DNA from: an uncultured Bacteroidales bacterium
GTDB taxonomy: Bacteria > Bacteroidota > Bacteroidia > Bacteroidales > F082
Length of the DNA stretch: 8,927 nt
Direction: 5' to 3'
Assembly (NCBI GenBank): GCA_937884015.1
Contig: CALGBV010000149.1
Coordinates: 1-8,927 of the forward strand
Of the stretch, positions 1 through 6,349 are shown piece by piece (positions within the stretch are counted from its first letter, which is position 1; each line of letters begins with the position of its first letter). A program made the translations under genes and the position numbers. Below the pieces are notes generated by a model. It had not been told where the DNA came from and ran no database searches. It was given only the letters and a program-made list of their open reading frames with translations.

Positions 1-1983
1 GCTCAGGCTCAGCCGCAGGAACAGAAATTCAAGTTCCTCGTCGATGAGTTCGCCGACTTGAAAGTCATGCGTTATCAGATTCCTGAATGGGATCAGCTGA
101 CGCTGCAACAGAAGGCTTACGTCTATTATTTGGGCGAAGCCGCCAAATGTGGCCGCGACATCCTCGCCGACCAGAACTTCAAGTACAACCTGACGGTGCG
201 CAAGACCATCGAGGCTGTCATCGAATCCTATCAAGGCGACCGTGAATGTGCTGATTTCCAGAATTTCATGGTCTATGCAAAGCGTGTTTTCTTCAGCAAC
301 GGCATTCACCATCATTATGCTGAAGACAAGTTCTTCCCAGAAGTCTCCGAGGCTTATTTCGCTGACTTGGTGAGAGGTTGCGATGCTACCTTGCTGCCTT
401 TGAACGAAGGCGAAAGCATTGATGATTTCATCGCTTTCCTGACCCCTGTCGTCTTCGACCGCGAACTCTACAAGATTCGCCGCAGCAGCGAAGAAGACAT
501 CATCGCCAATTCGGCTGTCAATTTCTACGATGGCGACATCACCAAGGCCGAAGTGGAAGATTTCTACGGCAAGATGCGCAAGCCTAACGATGAAACGCCG
601 ATTTCCTACGGCTTGAATTCCAAACTCGTCAAGAAAGACGGTCAAATCTATGAAGATGTTTATAAGGTTGGCGGCCTTTATGGCGATGCTATCAATGCCA
701 TCATTGGCTGGCTGAAAAAGGCTAACGAAGTCGCCGAAAACGACATTCAGCGCGATTACACGCAGAAACTGATTGACTATTACACGACTGGCGACCTGAA
801 GACTTGGGACGAATACAACATTGCCTGGGTCCAGGATTCACTTTCGACCATCGATTTTGTCAACGGTTTCATCGAAGACTACGGTGACCCGATGGGCATG
901 AAGGCCACATGGGAAGCCATTGTCGATTACAAGGATGTGGAAGCTACAGCTATCTCCAATATTATCAGCGAAAACGCACAGTGGTTCGAAGACAATTCGC
1001 CTGTCGATGAACGCTTTAAGAAAAAGGAATGTAAGGGCGTTTCGGCAAAGAGCATCATCGTCACCACATTGGCTGGCGATTGCTTCCCGGCACCTCCGAT
1101 TGGCATCAACCTGCCTAATGCAGACTGGATTCGCAAGGATTACGGTTCAAAGTCGGTTACGATTTCCAACCTGATGGTGGCTTACGACAAGGCTGCTGAC
1201 GAAAGTCCACGCAGTGCCTTGGCTGAGTTTGCTTATTCGCAGGACGAAATCGACCTCTGCAAGAAATTCGGTTCGGAATCCGATGTGATTCACACCAACC
1301 TCCACGAATGCCTCGGTCATGGCTCAGGTCAGCTGCTGCCTGGCGTTCAGCCTGGTGCCTTGAAGGAATTCAGCTCCACTTTGGAAGAAGCCCGCGCTGA
1401 CTTGTTTGGCCTTTACTATTGCGCTGATCCTAAGATGGTTGAACTGGGCATTTTGTCAGATCCGGAAGCCTACAAAGCCGAATTTGCTGGCTACATCCGC
1501 AATGGCTTGATGACACAGTTGGCCCGCGTTGAATTGGGCAAGGATGTCACCGAATCGCACATGCAGAACCGCAAGCTCATTTCCGAATGGTGCTACGAAC
1601 ATGGCATGGAAGCCAAAGTGATTGAAAAGATTGTTGAAAACGGCAAGACCTATTTTGTCATCAACGATTACGATGCTTTGCGCAATCTGTTTGGCGAATT
1701 GCTCGCCGAAGTGCAGCGCATCAAGAGTGAAGGCGACTACGAAGCAGGCAAGGCTTTGGTCGAAAAATATGCCGTCAAGGTTGACCCTGTGCTTCATAAG
1801 GAAGTGAAGGAGCGTTACGATGCCCTCGGCCTGAGACCTTACGGCGGTTTCATCAATCCTGAAATCGTTCCTGTGGTTGAAAACGGCGAAACCGTTGACT
1901 ACAAGATTGAATATCCTGACGATTTCGTTGGTCAGCACATGAATTACGGAAAGAACTACAGTTTTCTGAAGGCAAGACATTAA
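1..1983 (+). CDS. Dipeptidyl peptidase III (peptidase family M49), 5' end outside window
   Basis: This is a zinc metallopeptidase that removes dipeptides from the N-terminus of short peptides. The frame is open from base 1 (AQAQPQEQKFKFLVDEFADL...), so the gene starts before the window. Of the protein 660 residues are visible. Family members in Bacteroides are about 675 residues, so probably only the start of a signal peptide or lipoprotein leader is missing; the AQAQPQ stretch looks like the linker after it. The internal ATG at 67 is not the start, because conserved-looking sequence precedes it. The zinc signature HECLGH lies at visible residues 435-440 (bases 1303-1320), and the second M49 motif EEARAD lies at 462-467 and would give the third zinc ligand. 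ENAQWFEDNSP (codons near 965) also fits the family. The family is known from Bacteroides thetaiotaomicron with the same HECLGH form. A terminator follows 21 bases after the stop, so it ends its own transcript. Export to the periplasm is inferred, not seen. Confidence 0.95.
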   Translation, partial: AQAQPQEQKFKFLVDEFADLKVMRYQIPEWDQLTLQQKAYVYYLGEAAKCGRDILADQNFKYNLTVRKTIEAVIESYQGDRECADFQNFMVYAKRVFFSNGIHHHYAEDKFFPEVSEAYFADLVRGCDATLLPLNEGESIDDFIAFLTPVVFDRELYKIRRSSEEDIIANSAVNFYDGDITKAEVEDFYGKMRKPNDETPISYGLNSKLVKKDGQIYEDVYKVGGLYGDAINAIIGWLKKANEVAENDIQRDYTQKLIDYYTTGDLKTWDEYNIAWVQDSLSTIDFVNGFIEDYGDPMGMKATWEAIVDYKDVEATAISNIISENAQWFEDNSPVDERFKKKECKGVSAKSIIVTTLAGDCFPAPPIGINLPNADWIRKDYGSKSVTISNLMVAYDKAADESPRSALAEFAYSQDEIDLCKKFGSESDVIHTNLHECLGHGSGQLLPGVQPGALKEFSSTLEEARADLFGLYYCADPKMVELGILSDPEAYKAEFAGYIRNGLMTQLARVELGKDVTESHMQNRKLISEWCYEHGMEAKVIEKIVENGKTYFVINDYDALRNLFGELLAEVQRIKSEGDYEAGKALVEKYAVKVDPVLHKEVKERYDALGLRPYGGFINPEIVPVVENGETVDYKIEYPDDFVGQHMNYGKNYSFLKARH

Positions 1984-2004
1984 TCGTTCGTGATATAAAA
2001 ATAG

Positions 2005-2040
2005 AAACGGTTGCAGGAATCCTTGCAGCCGTTTTTATTT
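2005..2040 (+). terminator. Rho-independent terminator after dipeptidyl peptidase III
   Basis: An 11-base-pair stem is formed by 2005-2015 (AAACGGTTGCA) and 2024-2034 (TGCAGCCGTTT), with one G-T wobble and an 8-base loop. A long T-rich tract runs on to about 2052. It sits just past the stop at 1983 and just before the promoter of the next gene. Confidence 0.88.
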
Positions 2041-2055
2041 TTTTTGTTTTTTAAC

Positions 2056-2085
2056 ATTGCCATTTCATTTTATTGTCTATTTTTG
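2056..2085 (+). promoter_or_regulatory. Bacteroidota-type promoter for the GAPDH gene
   Basis: The -7 element TAttTTTG is at 2078-2085. A possible -33 element, ATTG, is at 2056-2059, 18 bases upstream, slightly shorter than the usual spacing. Transcription would start near 2092, giving a leader of about 58 bases that is A/T-rich and has no clear Shine-Dalgarno, as is common in this phylum. The assignment rests on motif match and position only. Confidence 0.6.
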
Positions 2086-2149
2086 CAATAATTCTAAATG
2101 AAAATCGTAAAAGTATCATCAAATAATCATCAATTTAAAATACATAATC

Positions 2150-3604
2150 ATGAGTAACGAGACCTACGAAAGCTCCTTGTTGAAATGGAATGAAAACGAA
2201 AAGGCCGCTAACGAGTTCATTAACATCGTTGGTAAACTTTGGTATGACAAATCAATCGAACTGATTCTGTTGCGTTCACTGTTGGTGAACCGTGGTTCGG
2301 GTAAGATTCTGAACAAGCACCTCCGTGCTGAAGATGTTCTTGGAAAACCAGTCCGCGTTCAGGATTCACTGCTCATTGCCAAGGCTATGCTGGCCGAAAA
2401 CATTGCTCCGGCTCGTATTGATATAGGTCGTCTGAATTCAGAATGGACCGACGAAAAGGAAAAGTATAACAACAACGTCACCGATTTCGTCCGCGACAAA
2501 CTCAAGGATTTCATCGATGTCAATCCGCGCAGCACTAAGACTCAGGACGTCATCCTTTACGGTTTCGGCCGTATCGGTCGTATCCTTTGCCGTGAAATGA
2601 CGGAAATGGCTGGCAACGGCACTACATTGCGCGTCCGCGCCATCGTCACCCGCAAGAATTCTCCTGAAGATATCGCAAAGCGTATCAGCTTGTTCCGCAC
2701 CGATTCAGTGCATGGCTATTTCCACGGTGTCTGCCGTCCTCTGATTGAGGAAAACGCCATGATGGTCAACGGTCAGAAGATTCTCTTCCTTGAATCGAAG
2801 AATCCTGAAGACATGGATTATGAAGCCTACGGTATCCATGATGCACTTCTTATTGATAATACGGGTGCTTTCCGCGACAGAGAGTCGTTGGCTCGTCACC
2901 TTCAGTCGAAGGGCGTCGCCAAGGTGTTGCTGACAGCTCCTGGCAAGGGCGACATCCCGAATGTGGTTTATGGCGTCAACCAAGACACGCTTGACCTTGA
3001 AAACGAAAAGATTTTCTCAGCTGCATCATGCACAACCAACGCCATCGTTCCTGGCTTGCAGGTCATGATGAATCATTTCGGAATCGTCAAGGGTCACATT
3101 GAGACCATTCACTCATACACCAACGACCAGAACCTGCTTGACAACTATCACAAGAAAGAACGCCGTGGCCGTTCAGCTGCCTTGAACATGGTTATCACTG
3201 AAACGGGTGCCGGCAAGGCTGCTGCAAAGGCATTGCCTGAACTGAAGGGCAAGCTCACCAGCAACGCTGTCCGCGTTCCTACGCCTGATGTTTCATTGGC
3301 AGTTTTGGCTCTCGACATCGACCGCGAAACCACCGTTGAAGAAGTGAACGAAATGTTCCGTAAGGCTTGCCTCGAAGGTAATCTTATCGAACAGATTCGT
3401 TTCAGCCAGTCGACTGAATTCGTTTCATCTGATGGTATCGGCGATTCATGCGCTTGCATCTTCGATGCTCCGGCAACCAAGGTCAGCGCCGATGGCAAGA
3501 CCGTTATCCTTTACTTATGGTATGATAACGAGTTCGGCTACAGCAACCAGGTCATCCGCCTTGCTCGCCACATCGGTCAGGTGAAGAGCTACAGATATTA
3601 TTGA
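2150..3604 (+). CDS. gap: Glyceraldehyde-3-phosphate dehydrogenase, long form with N-terminal extension
   Basis: This protein is predicted to interconvert glyceraldehyde-3-phosphate and 1,3-bisphosphoglycerate with NAD(P), in cytoplasmic glycolysis or gluconeogenesis. At 484 residues it is about 145 longer than ordinary GAPDH (about 335). Residues 1-132 form an added, mostly helical-looking N-terminal region. The Rossmann motif YGFGRIGR is at 137-144, DSVHG at 185-189, the catalytic ASCTTN with Cys294 at 292-297, and the partner His321 in HSYTNDQ. RVPTPDVS (375-382) and WYDNEFGYSNQV (457-468) close the catalytic domain. The usual second cysteine of CTTNC is alanine here (CTTNA). After the first Rossmann strand the segment reads AIVTRKN, where classical NAD enzymes have an acidic INDP-like turn, so cofactor preference cannot be taken for granted. 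The ATG at 2150 gives the full extension; long GAPDH relatives of about 480 residues are known, so I take it as real. It stands alone between a promoter and a terminator. A biosynthetic or gluconeogenic role is possible. Confidence 0.93.
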   Translation: MSNETYESSLLKWNENEKAANEFINIVGKLWYDKSIELILLRSLLVNRGSGKILNKHLRAEDVLGKPVRVQDSLLIAKAMLAENIAPARIDIGRLNSEWTDEKEKYNNNVTDFVRDKLKDFIDVNPRSTKTQDVILYGFGRIGRILCREMTEMAGNGTTLRVRAIVTRKNSPEDIAKRISLFRTDSVHGYFHGVCRPLIEENAMMVNGQKILFLESKNPEDMDYEAYGIHDALLIDNTGAFRDRESLARHLQSKGVAKVLLTAPGKGDIPNVVYGVNQDTLDLENEKIFSAASCTTNAIVPGLQVMMNHFGIVKGHIETIHSYTNDQNLLDNYHKKERRGRSAALNMVITETGAGKAAAKALPELKGKLTSNAVRVPTPDVSLAVLALDIDRETTVEEVNEMFRKACLEGNLIEQIRFSQSTEFVSSDGIGDSCACIFDAPATKVSADGKTVILYLWYDNEFGYSNQVIRLARHIGQVKSYRYY

Positions 3605-3656
3605 TTTCTTCGGCACAGCCGAATCCATTTTGTCGAAGATAATCAAAGCTTCATTG

Positions 3657-3696
3657 AAAAACATTGGGTGTCGTAAAGGCACCCAATGTTTTTTTT
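3657..3696 (+). terminator. Rho-independent terminator between gap and yidC
   Basis: A perfect 14-base-pair hairpin is formed by 3657-3670 (AAAACATTGGGTG core) and 3680-3693, with a 9-base loop (TCGTAAAGG) and a T run at 3689-3696. It lies 53 bases past the gap stop. Because the left arm starts with A's, it might also work in the other orientation, although no gene on the other strand needs it. Confidence 0.92.
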
Positions 3697-3698
3697 CC

Positions 3699-3706
3699 TA
3701 TCTTTG
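3699..3706 (+). promoter_or_regulatory. -7 promoter element for yidC
   Basis: TAtcTTTG, followed by CA, matches the Bacteroidota -7 consensus TAnnTTTG. It begins two bases after the T run of the preceding terminator. The predicted start of transcription is near 3713, giving a leader of about 22 bases to the ATG at 3735. I see no clear TTTG at -33; that position falls in the 3' arm of the hairpin. Confidence 0.6.
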
Positions 3707-3734
3707 CACCTTATTTCGGAAAAAGCGATTTATA

Positions 3735-5690
3735 ATGAACAAAAACAGTTTAATCGGTTTCATTCTCATTGCCGCCATCCTGTTTGGCTGGATGATGTGG
3801 ATGACCCCTTCCAAAGAGGAACTTGCCCGTCAGCAGCATGTGCAAGACTCTATCCGTCAGGTGCGTATCGCCGAAGCGCAACTCGACTCAATCCGTGCAG
3901 CCGAATTGCAAAGAGCCAATGATTCGCTGACGGCCATTCAGAATTTGATGCAATCCGATACGATTGCCGATTCGGCATTTTTAGCCCAGGCGCAATTCAA
4001 TGCCTTGCGCGACAAGTTCGGCGTTTTCGCCAATGCATCCACGGGCGAGGAACAGACCTTTACCGTTGAAAACCAGTTGCAACGCTTGACTTTCAGCACG
4101 AAAGGCGGTTTCCTGAAGCAAGTGGAATTGAAGGAATACAAGACATACGACAGCCTGCCTTTGATTTCATTCGACCCCGAGACGGCCATTTTCGATTTGG
4201 CTTTCTTCTCGCAGAACCGCACCATCAATTCCTCACAGTTTTATTTCAAGCCTTTTGTCAACGGACAGCCTTGGGATGGGGGAGACCTGATGACCCAGCC
4301 GGAAGATAGCGTGATGGTCACCATGCGACTGATGACCGACAATCCGGACGGCAGTGCCAATAACAGCAAGTACATCGATTTCGTCTATACCATTCATCAC
4401 GACAACTACATGATGGATTTCGACATCCGCACCATTGGCATGAAAGATATTCTTGCCACGAATGCCAATTACATGTCCATCGAATGGAATGTGGATTTGA
4501 TGAAACAGGAAAAATCAGCCGACCGTTTCTCCGGCGAATCGGTTTATTACCGTCCGCTGAACGACAAGGATGTCGACCATTTGGATGAATTCAAGGACAG
4601 CGAAGAAGCCGTTCACACCAAGTTGAAATGGATTTCGTTCAAACAGCGTTTCTTCTGCAACGTGCTGGTTGCCAAGGATGAGTTTGAAAGCGCCAATATG
4701 GAAGTCCGCACTAACAAGTCGAACAATCCGCGTTATTTCAAGAGCATGTCAGCCAATATCGAGGTGCCGCTTGATTTGAATGCCGAGCAGAACGTCATCC
4801 CGATGTCGTTGTATTTCGGCCCTAACCATTTCAAGACCTTGAAGAGTTACGATTTAGGACTGCAGCACCAAATCAATCTGGGTAAGTTCTTCCTGATCCG
4901 TTGGATTAACTATGGTGTCATTGCAGTATTCAACTGGCTGAGTTCCTATGGCTGGAGTTACGGCATTGTGATTCTGATACTTACCATCTTGATTAAGACC
5001 GTTTTGTTCCCGTTTGCATTCAAATCCTACAAATCATCGGCTATCACCCGTGTGCTGAAACCCGAAATGGATGACATCAATGCAAAATATCCTAAGGAAG
5101 AAGATGCCTTGAAGAAACAGCAGGCAGTGATGGAATTGCAGCGTCAGGCGGGGGCAAGTCCGTCGTCGGGCTGTGTGCCGGCCTTGCTGCAGATGCCTAT
5201 CCTGTTTGCCGTGTTCCGTTTCTTCCCGGCCAGTATCGAATTGCGTCAGCAGCCGTTCCTCTGGTGCGACGACCTTTCGACCTACGACAGCATCGTCGAT
5301 TTCCCAAGATTCCTTGGCATGGACCACATCAGCTTGTTCTGCCTGCTGATGACCATCACCACTTTCATCTATACTTATGTGAATAACAAGCAGATGGATG
5401 TCTCGTCGAATCCTCAGATGAAGCCGATGAAATGGATGATGTACCTCATGCCAATCATGTTCTTCGGCATCTTCAACAATTATTCGGCAGGTTTGAGCTA
5501 CTATTACATGCTCGTCAACATCATCACCTTCATTCAAATGTTCATGTTCCGCAGAATGATTAATGAAGACAAGGTGCGCGCCACGATTGAAAAGAACAAG
5601 AAGAAGCCTGTGAAGAAATCGAACTTCCAGAAACGTTTGGAAGAAGCTCAGAAACAGCAGCAGAAACTCCAACAGCAGCAAAGAAGATAA
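3735..5690 (+). CDS. yidC: Membrane protein insertase YidC (Oxa1/Alb3 family)
   Basis: YidC inserts and folds inner-membrane proteins, alone or with SecYEG. The product is 651 residues from ATG 3735. A TTG at 3630 would add 35 residues, but that extension would be encoded across the terminator hairpin and upstream of the promoter, whereas MNKNSLIGFILIAAILFGWMMW is the typical start with the first membrane helix (residues 5-23). A helical linker (about 25-75) leads to the periplasmic beta domain (about 105-370). The conserved five-helix core follows (about 380-605): TM2 near 405-425, the cytoplasmic hairpin SYKSSAITRVLKPEMDDI (431-448), SGCVPALLQMPILFAVFRFF (478-497), then helices near 533-550, 567-580 and 584-604. 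Lys421 stands where E. coli has the groove arginine R366. The tail (610-651) is rich in Lys, Arg and Gln and probably contacts ribosomes. In many Bacteroidales I recall pyrG upstream of yidC; here it is gap, and yidC has its own promoter and terminator. Confidence 0.97.
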   Translation: MNKNSLIGFILIAAILFGWMMWMTPSKEELARQQHVQDSIRQVRIAEAQLDSIRAAELQRANDSLTAIQNLMQSDTIADSAFLAQAQFNALRDKFGVFANASTGEEQTFTVENQLQRLTFSTKGGFLKQVELKEYKTYDSLPLISFDPETAIFDLAFFSQNRTINSSQFYFKPFVNGQPWDGGDLMTQPEDSVMVTMRLMTDNPDGSANNSKYIDFVYTIHHDNYMMDFDIRTIGMKDILATNANYMSIEWNVDLMKQEKSADRFSGESVYYRPLNDKDVDHLDEFKDSEEAVHTKLKWISFKQRFFCNVLVAKDEFESANMEVRTNKSNNPRYFKSMSANIEVPLDLNAEQNVIPMSLYFGPNHFKTLKSYDLGLQHQINLGKFFLIRWINYGVIAVFNWLSSYGWSYGIVILILTILIKTVLFPFAFKSYKSSAITRVLKPEMDDINAKYPKEEDALKKQQAVMELQRQAGASPSSGCVPALLQMPILFAVFRFFPASIELRQQPFLWCDDLSTYDSIVDFPRFLGMDHISLFCLLMTITTFIYTYVNNKQMDVSSNPQMKPMKWMMYLMPIMFFGIFNNYSAGLSYYYMLVNIITFIQMFMFRRMINEDKVRATIEKNKKKPVKKSNFQKRLEEAQKQQQKLQQQQRR

Positions 5691-5711
5691 GATTTCGAGC
5701 GACAAATCAAG

Positions 5712-5738
5712 AAAGCCGGCGTTTTAGTCGGCTTTTTT
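5712..5738 (+). terminator. Rho-independent terminator after yidC
   Basis: A 9-base-pair stem, AAAGCCGGC (5712-5720) with GTCGGCTTT (5727-5735) including one G-T wobble, encloses a 6-base loop (GTTTTA). T's run to 5738. It lies 21 bases after the yidC stop. Confidence 0.9.
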
Positions 5739-5740
5739 GT

Positions 5741-5748
5741 TATTTTTG
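5741..5748 (+). promoter_or_regulatory. -7 promoter element for the DUF2750-like gene
   Basis: TAttTTTG followed by CC fits the Bacteroidota -7 consensus. It starts two bases after the T tract of the yidC terminator. Transcription would begin near 5755, only about 10-16 bases before the gene. No good -33 TTTG is seen at the usual distance. Confidence 0.5.
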
Positions 5749-5764
5749 CCGCCATAAAGGAAAA

Positions 5765-6223
5765 ATGAAAATGAACAGACTTGAAGATTTCATTGCAGCC
5801 ATCACCGAGACGCGCAAGGTTTGGCTGCTGCAGGCCATGGAAGGCATGTTTGCCATGTTGGAAGACGACAATGGCAATTCCTATATCCCCGTTTGGGAAA
5901 GTGAAACATTGGCAAAGAACTCAGCCATAGACGATTGGGAAGGCTACAAAGTAACAGAGATGGGTTTCTCGGAACTTGTAGTGTGGCTGAAGGAATTGTC
6001 GCGCGACGAAATCGACATTGCCGTTTCGCCCGAAAAAGACGGTGAAATCACCGCCATAGCTTCTGCAAATTTCGGCAAATGGGCCAAGCAATATGACGAC
6101 CATTCATACATTGAGGAAGAAGACGATGATGACGATGAGCCAGAAACCAAACCAAAAGGCAAGTCAAAAGGCAGTGTCGTCGATGGCTTCGATTATGGCG
6201 AAGGCTGGGCGCATGAGTTTTAG
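5765..6223 (+). CDS. DUF2750-like small protein with acidic C-terminal tail
   Basis: The product is a 152-residue soluble protein without signal peptide or membrane helix. Residues about 5-110 resemble the DUF2750 pattern from memory: a short helix, then VWLLQAMEGMFAMLEDDNGN (19-38), PVW (42-44), a Trp-Tyr pair in DWEGYKV (57-63), and VVWLKELSRDEIDIAVSP (72-89). The function of that family is unknown to me. Residues 111-126 are strongly acidic (IEEEDDDDDEPE within it). A Lys-rich PKGKSKG (130-136) and an aromatic end (FDYGEGWAHEF) follow; this tail is beyond the usual domain. AAAGGA at 5756-5761 is 3 bases from ATG 5765 but 9 from ATG 5771 (MNRLEDF...), so the true start may be 5771. It has its own -7 element. 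No terminator is visible between it and trkH, so read-through into trkH is possible. I assign no function. Confidence 0.8.
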   Translation: MKMNRLEDFIAAITETRKVWLLQAMEGMFAMLEDDNGNSYIPVWESETLAKNSAIDDWEGYKVTEMGFSELVVWLKELSRDEIDIAVSPEKDGEITAIASANFGKWAKQYDDHSYIEEEDDDDDEPETKPKGKSKGSVVDGFDYGEGWAHEF

Positions 6224-6300
6224 GGTGACGGGTTAATGGTGACGGGTGATTAGCACGTTGAGCTTATCGAAACGGCGGTTGATAGGTGAATGGTGGTGGG
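6224..6300. repeat. Intergenic short direct repeats and REP-like motif
   Basis: GGTGACGGGT occurs at 6224-6233 and again at 6238-6247, a 14-base period beginning one base past the stop of the upstream gene. Looser copies (GGTGAATGGTGGTGGGTGA) follow at about 6285-6303. Between them, GTTGAGCTTATCGAAAC (about 6258-6274) resembles the TTGAGCTTGTCGAA type of dispersed palindromic-repeat motif that I recall from several bacterial groups. CTTATC (6264-6269) can pair with GATAGG about 12 bases on, with one wobble. The rest of the gap to 6349 shows no promoter I can support. Confidence 0.5.
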
Positions 6301-6349
6301 TGAAGTCTAAATGTTAAAGAGTCTACAAATCCAAGTGTCCATGTAAAAA

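Noticed and set aside
1456..1980. Long - strand open frame (174 codons) inside dipeptidyl peptidase III
   Set aside because: It is the antisense shadow of a strongly conserved gene; the translation shows no family resemblance and there is no promoter.
3630..3734. TTG start extending YidC by 35 residues
   Set aside because: The extension would be encoded across a perfect terminator hairpin and upstream of the -7 element; the ATG at 3735 begins the typical YidC N-terminus.
5034..5705. Long - strand open frame (223 codons) over the end of yidC
   Set aside because: Leu/His-rich low-complexity translation, which is what the reverse complement of Lys/Gln/Glu-rich YidC coding sequence gives.
6224..6303. 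Possible CRISPR array
   Set aside because: The repeats are 10 bases at a 14-base period, degenerate, with no spacers of CRISPR length and no cas genes.
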